Shown one piece after another: positions 38,274 to 48,684 of a stretch of 64,000 bases of DNA; within the stretch, counting starts at the first letter, position 1; every line of letters starts with the position of its first letter. Below the pieces are notes generated by a model. It searched no databases, had not been told where the DNA came from, and was given only the letters and a program-made list of their open reading frames with translations. The translations under genes and the position numbers were made by a program. Source of the DNA: Paenarthrobacter nitroguajacolicus JCM 14115 (GTDB taxonomy: Bacteria; Actinomycetota; Actinomycetes; Actinomycetales; Micrococcaceae); NCBI GenBank assembly GCA_001313365.1, contig BBFS01000003.1, positions 62,001 to 126,000 on the forward strand. The letters run 5' to 3'.

Positions 38274-38628
38274 GACTTTCGACCCGTATTTGGCGAAATA
38301 GACCTCTTTTCCGGGGCCCAGGCTGCGAGGTCGAGTTCATCCTCAGTGATGTCCTCCGGATCTCCTGCCAGGTTAGGTACTCTAAGCGCAGCATGTCGGC
38401 GGTGTGGGGGGGCCTTGGTCTTATTTGCCTTTGGAGGCTGTTCGGAATCTGTCGGTTCTAGGAAAGTGTTTGGGAAACAGAAATGCCTCGCATCGATTAA
38501 CAGATCGCCTTGGGTAACTCGTTGTATCGGTCGAGCTGGCTAACGAGGAGCATCTGGTCTGTTGGAACTACATAATTATGGAAGACAGGAATCTGCTGTT
38601 TGCTTACGATACTTAGACAGGAGTCGAG

Positions 38629-41600
38629 ATGAGCCCACGTCCGGGCGGCGAAGCGACAAGATCGGAAATCGCTATGAGGGCTCCTGGACAGTGGCCCGAC
38701 TTCTCGAAGTCCTAGGCGGCCAAGCCGAATGGGTAAGGATTGAACCGCTGGGCGATGCTGGTAAGGGCGTGGAGTTCCTACTCAAGCGTCATAACGGCAC
38801 CGTTGAGGCCCACCAAGTCAAACGCCAATCTGGCGACGCTAACGAGTGGAACGTCGGAATGCTGTCGCGACTCGACATTTGGGCTTCGGCCAAACGCCAC
38901 GTCGACGCCGGCCGGGAGTACCATTTCGTCTCCATGGTGCCCTTCCGGGCGCTGCAAGAATTGTCGGGGGGGCGGGCTCAGAACTCGAATGACCTGGACT
39001 CGTTCCTTCTGGGTTCTCTCCCCCGCCGACTGGACGCCCTCTTTTCTCAAATAGTCAATATCTTCGGCGAGCAACTCGCCGCTTATCAGGTTCTCCGCGG
39101 TCTTCATGTTCGACTTGTAGATGAGTCTGAACTGAGGAGCAGCAATGCGGTAATTGCTGAATTGCTGCTGCAGGGCGGAACGGGAAGTCAGACCCGAGCG
39201 GCACTAGGAGAGATTATCGATGACAGCTTCGACGTTGTACTCACGCCGCAGCACATCCTGGGCGGCTTGCAGTCCTACGGGGGGTCCAGCGGCGACTAGC
39301 ATTTAGCAGGCAAGCGCTTGGGGGGGAGCGGGTGAAATCGCACTCAACTGCATGGTCTGCTCGGGTAGAGCAGCAGTTGATGCATCCCGTCATTCGCCGA
39401 AGCGAGGCTGGTCAATTGAGGGCAATGATTGCGGCAGTCGAACGCGTTCATTTCCTTGTTGCTGCAGCCGGGGGTGGAAAGACGGCAGTTCTCCAGCAAG
39501 CCCTCGTTGGTCTACAGAATGACGGGATCCCCCCCACGCTGGTGATCCGATTGGACCGTTACGGACCCCTCGCATCGACCAGCGACCTGGGCAGACAACT
39601 CGACCTCGATGTCTCCCCCCGCAACAGCCCTGGCGGCTGCTGCTGACGGTCAACCCGCAATCTTGGTGGTCGACCAACTCGATGCCGTCAGTCTAGTTTC
39701 CGGGCGCTACCCGAAAATTTTGATGTGGTTGCAGATCTCGTCAGCGAAGCGGCAGCCGTTCCAGGCCTGCACGTCGTTCTGGCGTGCCGCCAATTTGATC
39801 TTGATAACGACCACCGAATCCGCAACCTAAGAGACCATCTTGAGGCCACAGTCCTCAACGTGGATCCTCTTTCGGATCCACAGGTATCGGCGGCCGTAAA
39901 CTCGCTCGGCCTGCCAGCCAAAGACCTAACTCAGCGTCAGATGGAAATTCTCCGCCTGCCACTGCACCTGACCTTGTTGTCGTCAGTTGCACACGAGATC
40001 AATGCGCTCAACTTCGCCAACAGCCAGAGCCTCTTTGATGCATTTTGGGAGCACAAACGTCAGGCGGCACGTCGCCGTCGCGAAGGCGTTCGGTTCGCAC
40101 AGGTCGTCGGACGCCTATCCGAAGTAATTAGCGACCGCCAAGAACTGGCGGTCCCTATCAGCGTGCTGGATATCGAGGATCTGTCTGAAGATGCCGCGAT
40201 CCTAGTATCCGAGCAATTTTTGGTTCGCGACGGAGCGAAAGTCGCGTTCTTCCACGAGGCCCTGTTTGACTATGCATTCGCCAGGCAATGGATCAACCGG
40301 GGCCAGACGATTGAGGTATTCCTTACAGCCGGGGAGCAGGAGCTCTTCCGACGCGGCCAGGTGCGCCAGATCATGGCGCACCTCCGGGCTGTTGACCCGA
40401 CACGCTTTGTCGACGAAGTCCGATCTCTTCTAACAAGCAACGGGATTCGCTTTCACATAAAGGATGCATCTCTGGCTGTACTCGGCCACCTTCACGCACC
40501 GACAGAAGCGGAAGCCGAGATGCTGGTAGAAGTGGTGGATGCGGCCCCCCCACTTGTACTATCGAGGATATGGCCACGGCTGAACCCTCAAGAGTGGTTC
40601 GAGCGCATGGATCGCGATGGATATATTGCTAGATGGCTTAGCGCCGAGGGAGAAGTCCAAGAACGCGCCCTGTATCTAATGTCTGGTGTGGCCAAAACGG
40701 CACCCCATCGGTTGGCAGAACTCTTGGCAGGGCAGGCCCACTCCACCTCGTACGCCGTGTGCATTCGCAGCGTTGCGCGCTTTGCTGACCTTGGAGCCAG
40801 CCGTCCATTGTTTGAACTCGTCGTCGACGCCGTCAAGCGAAAGTACTTTGACGGCCACGAAAACTCTCTGTGGCTAACTCTCTTTCAACTACCAAAGCAG
40901 CACCCTGAATGGGCAGTGGAAGTCCTTACCGCTTTTCTCGTTGAGCGCCTGGATCCATGCCCTTAACTCGAACAACCAAGTTGCAGCGCTAAAGGGCAGT
41001 GACTACCACGCTGCTGAATTTGCCCGGACCGCGGCCACAGGGGCACCCCCCCGCGCCTACTGTGAGGGAATAATCCCATACCTCCTTCGTGTAATGAAAG
41101 CCACGTCCCACGACCCCCCAAAAGTGACGAGCCCATAAGAGATCACCACTTTTCATACCGTTTCCCCCCCGTTTCTACACCAGACAGAGATCTGGAGAGT
41201 GTGCTTTTCACCGGAGCAGCAGATGCCTTACGCATGCTCGCTGGCAGTAGCCCCCCACAGAGATACTGCCAATGCTTGAGCAGCTAGCGCTGGATCCACA
41301 CGACAGCGCCCAATGGCTTCTGTACCAGGCGATCGCTGAAAATGGGGGGGAGGCCTATTCCGGTTGGGCAGCGGAGCTGCTGCTAGAGGGCCGTCACAGG
41401 CTTCTTAGCGGATACGCATCGAACGGCGTTTGGGCGACACGGGAAGTATTGGAAGCAATTGGTGATCATCTTACTGACATGCAGTTCAAACGGATTGAGG
41501 AGGAAATCCGCGATCTCACCTTCTCCTGGGAGAGACGCCAACGTGGCTGGTATGCGTTCACCCTCCTAACTGCGCTGGATGCCACCAGGCTTTCCGACGT

Positions 41601-43098
41601 CGGCCGCCGTCGGCTAGATGAATACCGACGCACGTTCGGGGGTTGACCGTCCCTCGGAACCAGAGGGAGTTATTGGTGGTTCGTACCGGGCACCAATACC
41701 GCGTGAAGCAGCCGCCAACATGAACGACGACAACTGGCTCCAAGCGATGGCAAGACATTCCAGTGAGCGCGAGGGCTACACAAATTTTGTCGGAGGTGCC
41801 CACGAACAGGCTCAGGTGTTGCAGGAGGCGACGAAGAGTAACCCGTCTAGATTCGCTAATCTTGCACTAAGAATAACTTCAGACATCAACTTCCTACGGC
41901 AGCGCGATCCTTAGAGGCATCGGCGAGGCAGACGCGGCTACCGATACCGACGCCGTATTCAGGCAATATCTCACCTAGCTCAATCGGCCACATTGAGAAT
42001 GATCGCTGGATAGCTCCGCCCTCCGGCCGTACCTCAAGACGGCCCCGCTAAGCATCCTCGAAATAATTATGGATCGCTTGACGGCTACGACTGAGCCTTC
42101 TGGGGGGGACAAGAAGCACCTCGGGGACGATAGCGGCGCAGAACCATCCGACGTCGAAATGGCCGGGATCAACACGTCGCGAGGGAGCTTGGTGGAAGCA
42201 TGACTGACCTTGTAGCCTTTGACACAGACGGCACCCGCATCGCCATCGTAGCTCCTGCACTAAATCGCCTGGCAGAGGACAACTCCACCCCAGTTCGGAC
42301 ATGCGTCGCTCGCCTGATTGGGGCAGCTATGCGGCTGGCAAGGCCAGCGGCCATTGACGCCTTTTGGCGACTCATCGCAACAGACGACGACGTCCTGCTC
42401 GAAACGGCTTCCGTATTTCGGCTCGTCGTATACATTGGCCAGCAGGATCCCGCCGCGGTCAGTACGCTCGTGGAGAACATGCTGTCATCAAGAAAAGAGC
42501 GGGTGCGGGAGCGGGCCGGCCAGCTTGCAGTTCTCGCCAGCCTGGAGTGGGGGGGAGTTCCTGAACATCTAACCCTATTGCTACAGAGCGAAGACTCAGC
42601 CGCACGGCGAGGAGCCGCAGGAACTGCGGCGCGGCGACTTCCCCCCCACACGGCGAACACGGAGGTGGCTGCTGCGACGCTGAAAACACTCTTTCTTGAT
42701 GAATCCGAAGAAGTTCGCAACGAAGCAGCGCAAGTCGCCGATGCATTGCGTGGAGAAGCTCTGCGTCCATTTGAAAGTGTTCTTTTTGCGCTCATTGCGT
42801 CTCCCAGCTTCCGACAGGCGGCTTCGCGGCTTCTCATGACGTTGGAGAGCGCTCCGGACCGTGTCAATACCCTGGCGCTCCTTGCCGCCGAGCGGTTTGT
42901 TGAACTATCCGCGGTAGACGCGGCGGACACCCGTACGGGTGCTCGGCAGATTCAAGAGAAGTCGGACAATTGATCCTGCGCGGACTTGCACAGAGTCGAG
43001 TGGCCAGAGAAAGGTCGGCACTTCTGGATGTACTTGACAAACTACTACTCGCCGGCGCCTACGGCGTCGAAGACTTGGTCAACTCTGCGGAAAGGTGA
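38629..43098 (+). CDS. Large STAND/NACHT-like ATPase with N-terminal Cap4/DUF4297-like nuclease and HEAT-like repeats (Avs-like), frameshifted
   Basis: A giant protein of about 1,480 residues. Residues 1-220 begin GNRYEGSWTVARLLEVLGG and hold the nuclease-type core VEFLLKRHNGTVEAHQVKRQ (acidic residue, then Q-x-K), as in Cap4/DUF4297 dsDNA nucleases. Next is a P-loop ATPase with Walker A VAAAGGGKTAVLQQAL, Walker B AILVVDQLDAVS and sensor HVVLACRQF. A winged-helix-like part (FFHEALFDYAFARQW) and about 900 residues of helical repeats follow (RERAGQLAVLASLEWGG, DSAARRGAAGTAARRL, SEEVRNEAAQVADAL). It ends EDLVNSAER-stop. Breaks are frequent, including near 38645, 39310, 39615, 40955, 41250, 41645, 41915-42190 and 42955. 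The layout matches antiphage Avs proteins. ATG 38629 has CAGGAG upstream. Confidence 0.78.
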
Positions 43099-43562
43099 TG
43101 TGTCTCAGAGCATCATTGTGTCTGTCAGTTAGTTGATGCCCAACCATCATGCACAACGTCGTCCGGACACCACGAGCGGTGTGGTGACCACAAAAGCAAG
43201 GCATGGGTAAGCAGACGCTGCAGGTGGATAGAGGAAGTCCTGCGTGGAGGCCGCCGATAACGGCGCATATGTCCGACCGACGCAGACCCCAGCCGCTTCA
43301 GGCACAGCGATCCCGCCAAGCGATGCCACTTGCCGAAGCCTAAGGCCGCTCACGTCATGACGCTGCACATCGGCCTGCCCATGAATAGCCAGAAGCAACA
43401 ACGCTGTTTGTCATTCTGATATCCCGATCATCGCTGGAGGGTACTCCGCCTAAACAGGGAGCTGACAGGTGGACCCGGTCCCCCCCTGAGTTGCACTTCG
43501 GCCCCCCCTATCAGAACGGCCCACAAGACCAAAGACACAATGCACGCGCAAGGAACAAGACA
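43099..43562. other. 464-base gap without a recognised gene
   Basis: No plausible coding frame, terminator with a T run or known RNA is seen. Short minus-strand frames have arbitrary composition. The gap separates the STAND gene from the DUF4192 gene. Confidence 0.5.
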
Positions 43563-44598
43563 ATGAATGCGCTCACCATCAAAGACCCAGCAGACCTACT
43601 CAGCTTCATCGGCCACACGTTGGGCTTCTGGCCCCCCCAAGAGAGCCTGGTCTGCATCACCCTCGACAAAGGCAAAGTCGGCGCCACGCTCCGGATCGAC
43701 CTCCCCCCGCCAACCGGGAACAGAAGTACCCTTTGCGAGGACGGTCAGTAGTTATCTCACCAGTGACACCAGCGCGACGAGCATCGTATTCGCCCTCTAC
43801 ACCTCAACCCACTGCGAACCAGGCCAGCCCAAACCTCATGCAGCGACCATCGCCGCGCTCACCGGAGTCCTCGCACAGAACGGCATCAGAATCCGCGACG
43901 GGATCTTCGTCAGCGACGACGCTACTCCCCCCTACGACAGCGAGCCCGGCCAAGACATCAAGCTGCCCATCAGCACCACTGAATACAGCCGTGTCAACGC
44001 TGAATTCATCTACCGCGGCAGCACCATAGAAGCCACCAACCGGATCATCCTCCCGACGCCGACCCACCAAGCAGACCACGCCGCCGCCGTCGAAAACCGC
44101 ATGAACACTATCCGATCTCAGGCTCCTTATGAAGCAACGCGGCAAGCAAGCCAGCTATGGACGGGCATGCTGGAGTCAAACGACTTCCCGACCGACGAGG
44201 ACTGCACCACGCTCATCGCGAACTTCCAATTCCCTCACATCCGCGACCGGCTCATGGCCGACATCCCAGGTATAGACGAACCACCACAACACATCCTCTT
44301 CGCCCTAACGGAGAAGGCACCTGAATGGTCGCGCGTCGAGTGGGCGCAACAACTACTCCTCCACGCTTATACCAGAACCAGCCCGCAACACGCAGCGCCC
44401 ATTCTCACCACAATCGGCTACATCAACTGGTGGGAAGGCAGAGGATCCAAAGCACACCAATACATGCAACTCGCCCTCGACACCGACCCCGGCTACCGCT
44501 TCGCACGACTCACCGACCAAATGCTCGGAGCCGGAATCATCGCCGGCTGGAACACCAACAAAAACACCGCCTACAAAACCCGACTCGATATGCCCTAA
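43563..44598 (+). CDS. DUF4192-domain protein, frameshifted
   Basis: About 345 residues. The start MNALTIKDPADLLSFIGHTL and GFWPPQESLVCITL is the characteristic N-terminus of actinobacterial DUF4192 proteins. It continues (after a C-run break near 43708) TSATSIVFALYTSTHCEPGQ, DGIFVSDDATPPYDSEPGQ, APEWSRVEWAQQLLLHAY, and ends GYINWWEGRGSKAHQYMQLA, FARLTDQMLGAGIIAGW. The ribosome site is AAGGAACAAGACA before ATG. The family is common on actinobacterial plasmids, ICEs and near conjugation genes, but its function is unknown. It supports the view that this stretch is mobile or was acquired. Confidence 0.85.
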
Positions 44599-44965
44599 CA
44601 ATTAACGAGCCAGCTTCTGGCTAGAGACCGCCAGTAGGCCGCGCTGGTTCCGGGCACGGCCCTTGTTGACGAGGCACCTAGAGGCTCCATCGACCATGGA
44701 CCGCGCTGGGCTCCCTGCGGCCTCGCCGCTGTCATCTAGCCCACGCCGCGACTCACTTTGGAGTTTCATTTATCCGGACACTGTCTGGACAAGTGAAACT
44801 CCGGTCTCGGCAAGGCTCGAGCCAGCGTCCTCAAAGCGACCACGCTGAAGCCAAGCGCGCCGTCGAGGTTCAGTCTGACGGAACGTCCGTTGTCGGCACT
44901 TAAGACCGACGTCGGATCCATCAGCGAGCCACCGGCCGATTTCGGTTGGTAAGAAGGTCTGTTTG
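44599..44965. other. 367-base gap at the right edge of the island
   Basis: No gene is recognised. It contains a short inverted repeat GCCAG-CTTCTGGC near 44610 and the 43-bp imperfect palindrome at 44760-44802. Confidence 0.5.
44760..44802. repeat. 43-bp imperfect palindrome near right island edge
   Basis: Outer arms GGAGTTTCA and TGAAACTCC are perfect. The inner arms TTTATCCGGACA and TGTCTGGACAAG pair with three mismatches around a central C. The core GGACA-N-TGTC matches the left-hand palindromes. It could be a recombinase or resolvase site or a transposon-end remnant. No recombinase gene is adjacent. Confidence 0.65.
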
Positions 44966-45731
44966 CTAGAGGGCTGTGAGCCCGCCGTCGATTGTGAAGA
45001 TGCCGCCGGTGGCGTAGGTGGAGTCGTCGCTGGCGAGGTAGACCATGATGCCTTCAACATCAGCGGCGGTGCCGGCGCGTCCGAGCATGGTGGAATTCAC
45101 CAAGCCAGCGCGTTGTTCGGGGGTTTTTGGCGATGGTTTGGACGAGTGGGGGTTTCGGTGTAGCCGGGGGACCACGGTGTTGACCCTGATGCCTTCTGAG
45201 GCGTAGTCGGCGGCGACGACGCGGGCCAGGCCGTGGACGCCGGCTTTTGAGCTGGTGTACGCGGTGAAGGTTCCACCGCAGGCCACAACGGCAGTAGGCT
45301 CCCGGTGCAAATGATCGAGCCGCCTCCCCCCCCGGCGAAGGCCCGGACGGCATGCTTAAGGGTCAGGAACGCCCCCCCGCGCTGGTTGATCCGTACAGTC
45401 TTCTCCCAAACCTCAAGGTCCAAATCCCCCCCACACGGGCGTCTTGCCCAAAAAGCTGGACTCCGGCATTGGCGACAACGATGTTGAGGGGCCCGTCCTC
45501 GAGGATGGTGGCGTACGCGGTTTCGACGCTGCTTTCGTCCGAGACGTCCATGCTCAGTGGCCTGGCTGAGGGCGAACCGGTTTCCTTCGCAGCAACGACC
45601 GCGGCTTCGTAATTCAGGTCGGCGAAAAATACGGTGGCGCCTTCGGCCACGAAGCGGGTCGCGACAGCGCGTCCGATTCCGGACGCGGCTCCGGTGACGA
45701 GAGCTGTTTTACCTATAAGTCTCTGGGACAT
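44966..45731 (-). CDS. Short-chain dehydrogenase/reductase, copy A, frameshifted
   Basis: A classical SDR of about 250 residues. It reads GKTALVTGAASGIGRAVATR, FADLNYEAAVVAAKETG, ANAGVQLFGQDARV, FLTLKHAVRAFAGGGGSII, the Tyr-Lys pair in FTAYTSSKAGVHGLARVVA, and VYLASDDSTYATGGIFTIDG. It ends GGLTAL-stop. ATG 45731 follows AAAGGAAAAACCTG. Breaks lie near 45430, 45300, 45160 and 45120. It is 23 bases downstream of the lactonase gene and so closes the apionate-transport side. A role as sugar or polyol dehydrogenase, perhaps for D-apiose, is inferred. A near-identical copy lies at 60435-61193. Confidence 0.9.
44976..45390. repeat. Direct repeat, left copy (3' half of SDR copy A)
   Basis: Aligned by eye with 60444-60854: about a dozen substitutions over roughly 400 bases plus run-length differences. 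Outside this block the two genes diverge more strongly, then become similar again near their 5' ends. Confidence 0.85.
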
Positions 45732-45754
45732 CAGGTTTTTCCTTTCAGGAAGGA

Positions 45755-47441
45755 TCAGGACAGGAGCATGTTGGTGGTTTCCCAAGGCGCGAGCCGCAAA
45801 TCCGCCTGTGCCCCCGGAAGGGCCCACCACCCGCACATCGGCGGCGTGCGCCGTGAGGTTGCCGACGAAGGTAAGCACTCCCCCGGGTGTCCTGACAGGG
45901 TAGACCGCGACGAGCTCAGGCTCGGCGTTTGTGGCCAGGACCTCGCTGCCCCGGTGGGCCGTGAGGTGCAGCAGCAGCTGCCTGCCGGGGAACCGAGCTC
46001 GGAGACGGTGGCATAGCTGATGGACCCGTCCCGGGGCTGGTGAGTGCGGTGATGCTGCCCAATAGCCATGCCGCTGCGAACGGTGTGCTTTGCAGGGGGG
46101 GGTCTTGGCTTGGAAGTTCCTCTTCCATGGGCGCTGTGTGGCGACGGCGTTGAAGCGGGCCGCCAAGGTGACCGGGCCGATGTGCAGGGGGCTTGCCGTT
46201 GCCGATGCGCAGGGCTTCTTCGGCGGTGAGGGTCTGCATGGCCACGGTGTCGATGATCGCGCCGGGCTCGGTGGCGTGCATCTGCGGGGTGATGGAGTAG
46301 GTGACTCCGTCCGCGTGCTGGTGGGCGCTGTGCCGGTTCCGATTCAATTCGGTGAAGTGGCTTCGTGCACCGGCGAGGAGCTCGCCCTGGAAGCCAGTTC
46401 CTTGGCCTCGGCTGTGAAGGCATCCCACAGGTTGTTCTCGGTGATGTGGTTGGTTTTGCTGTAGATGCCAAGGCGAGTGACGCGGTCCAGCGGAAGGGAA
46501 CGCAGCACCGCAACAGCTTCTTCGGGGGGGTGTCGGCCACGATGCGGGCGTCAAGCGGCAGGTTCAGGCGCTCGGCGAGGTGGACTGCTTTCTTCGCGGA
46601 AATGAGACCCATGGCAGGGTCTGCCTCAACGGTGACTTCAGCTAACAGGGGGCCAAGTTCTGCGGGTATGAGGGTCGTCGAGCCTGGTTCTTCCCTGGTG
46701 GAGGCGTCTGCTGAGGTGCGAGCTCGGGGACAAGTCCACGGGTTTCATCAATGACACTGATGATGTGCCGGGCGCTGAGCCGGATGCTTTGGGTGACGGT
46801 GTCGCCGGGACGGTGGGTGACGGGGAAGGGTTTGGACAGGGGGGGTGCTGTAGGTCTTGAAGGAGGCATCGGTCCAGTTCCGTTGGTCCTCGGTTTCGAA
46901 GATGTCGCCGTCGAAGTCGAGGCGGTAAGCGACGTGGTCGCGTTCCCAATCGAGGGCTGCGATGTCTTTGAAGGGCTGGTGCGCGCTGATACGGGTGGGG
47001 AACACTGCTGCGGTGGAATCTCCCGCGGGTGAGGTCACTGTTATGGGACGGCCGGCGTCGTCTGGGCGGTGCAGAACGACGAGCCCGATGCGGTTGGCAG
47101 TGAACTCCTCGACGGCGGTGCCGTTGAACGAGAGGGTGAGGTTTTCCGCCTGGATGAGTATGGTCACCTGCCCGGTGTACCGGGCGGCGTAGCGTTCCAT
47201 TCCACTTCGAGGACCACCCGCAGCGAGTCGGCCGATACCTCGGTGCGGGAGGACATGATCCCGGGGGGGTGAGTGTGAGCCAGTTATGGTTGCGGACAAC
47301 TGCCCGCAAACCCCCCCGCAGGACAGGCAGACCGCGGTGGCGGATGTGGAGGAGTTCGTCGCCTTGCAGCTCGGCCGACCAGGGGCCGAAGTTCAGGTAC
47401 GTGGTGGTGGTTTGCAGGCGTGATTCTACTGTCGCGCTCAC
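45755..47441 (-). CDS. apnL: Probable D-apionate lactonase, frameshifted
   Basis: A protein of about 560 residues with no ordinary glycosidase or lactonase motif. It starts VESRLQTTTTYLNFGPWSAE and LQGDELLHIRHRGLPVLRG, and has MERYAARYTGQVTILIQAEN, LTLSFNGTAVEEFTANRIG, DIAALDWERDHVAYRLDFDG, DIFETEDQRNWTDASFKTY, MGLISAKKAVHLAERLNL and VTYSITPQMHATEPGAII. It ends LRLAPWETTNMLLS-stop. The two-domain layout and its place beside ApnO, OiaC, LerK, LerI and DerI genes fit ApnL, which opens D-apionolactone. GTG 47441 is preceded by AAGGAACCTTCCC. Breaks are many, near 47270, 47310, 46845, 46530, 46100 and 45990. The identification rests mostly on context and general resemblance. Confidence 0.68.
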
Positions 47442-47529
47442 GGGAAGGTTCCTTAGGGTCAATGGGCTGCAAGGTAATCGAGCAGCGGTGCCTTTGCCGG
47501 GCTGAAACGGGGGGGAAGGGACCTGCAGT

Positions 47530-47561
47530 CTATTGGGCCCGTGGCCTATTGGGCCCGTGGC
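47530..47561. repeat. Perfect tandem duplication of 16 bases
   Basis: CTATTGGGCCCGTGGC occurs twice head to tail in the 267-base gap between the lactonase and binding-protein genes. It may be a slippage product or an assembly artefact. Confidence 0.8.
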
Positions 47562-47660
47562 GATATATCGTCCAGGAGGGGGGGCCGGTGGCGGTGATGG
47601 TGTGCCACGTGGGGGGGCAAGGCAGGAGGGGGGGCGTCTTCGGTGCTTCGCCAAGCCGAC

Positions 47661-47692
47661 GGGTAGGCCAGCTTTAATATGCTGGCCCACCC
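47661..47692 (-). terminator. Hairpin after the sugar-binding protein gene
   Basis: GGGT-GGCCAGC and GCTGGCC-ACCC form a stem around TTTAATAT, 17 bases beyond the stop at 47709. There is no T run on the minus strand. Confidence 0.5.
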
Positions 47693-47708
47693 GCCCAACT
47701 TTTTCCTT

Positions 47709-48684
47709 CTACTTCATGGCGAAGGCCGTGTAGTTTGCCGCATTCTTAGAGTTGATAACGATGCAGTCAATAGACTGCTTTTCATCCGCGCCGGTCTTTC
47801 CCGTCTTGATGAAGGAATCTGCCTGCTGGACGGCCATTTGGGAGATGAGAACGGCCGGCTGCAGTCCTGTCGCGACGAGTTTGCCCTTCTTGATCGCGTC
47901 TACTGCGTCCGGGCTTCCGTCGAAGCCGACGATCTTGATTTTGTCGATCAGACCCGCTGCTTCGACTGCCGCGACGGCTCCGAGTGCCATTGTGTCGTTT
48001 CCTGCGATGATGCCCTGGATATCCCGGTCTCGTTGCAGCAGGGTTTCGACCTTTTGGAAGGCTTCGTCCTGGCTCCAGTTTGCGGTCTCTTTGGCTGCCT
48101 GGACGAGTTCCGGGTACTGCGAAATCACACTGGCGAACGCTTCGGACCGAACTCCTGCGTTCGTGTCAGATTCCTTGCCGGTGAGTTCGATGTATTTCCC
48201 GCCACTTGGCAGTGCGGCAACGAATTCTTCGGCGACGGCCGCGGCGCCTTGGGCGTTGTTGGCTACGATCTGGGCTTTGGCGATTCCGTTCTCATTGATT
48301 TCGCGGTCTATGAGAAATACTGGAATGTTAGCTTCCGCTGCTTTTTTTATCGGACCAACGGAGGCATCGGCGCCTGCGTTGTCCAGGATAATTGCTTTGG
48401 CCTTGTTATTGATGGCCGCGTCGATCAGTTCGCTCTGTTTGTTGGGATCGTCCTCGTGGGAAGCGACGGAGGTTGTGTATCCCAGCTTTTCAGCTTCTGC
48501 CTTTGCTGCGTCGGCTTCCGCTTTGAAGAAGGGGTTCTCAAGGGCAGGCGTGATGATTGCGATCATGCCGCCTTCTGCGGCCGCGTTACTGGACGGGCTG
48601 TTGTTGGCCTGCCCTCCTCCCCCCGCACGCCGCTAGTGCAACGGCGGCCAACGCGGCGGCTGCCGCTGTAATGATCTTCTTCAT
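47709..48684 (-). CDS. CUT2 sugar ABC transporter substrate-binding lipoprotein (RbsB-like)
   Basis: A binding protein of about 325 residues. [20 protein letters not shown] is the lipoprotein signal (one C-run break near 48620 lies in it). The body reads MIAIITPALENPFFKAEADA, AINNKAKAIILDNAGADASV, IPVFLIDREINENGIAKAQ, GIIAGNDTMALGAVAAVEAA and KIVGFDGSPDAVDAIKKGK. It ends NAANYTAFAMK-stop. This is one of the few long frames in the window that stay intact. It overlaps the permease stop (TAATG). In this operon it most likely binds apiose or a related branched or short sugar. Confidence 0.92.

Noticed and set aside
43125..43401. Small minus-strand genes after the STAND gene
   Set aside because: They are short overlapping frames without start signals or recognised motifs.
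34654..45000. Integrase or transposase for the island
   Set aside because: No tyrosine or serine recombinase or transposase motif was found in any frame. Only putative sites remain.
47679..48671. Plus-strand frame of 330 codons
   Set aside because: It mirrors the intact CUT2 binding-protein gene on the minus strand, is Cys- and Phe-rich without motifs, and lacks a ribosome site.
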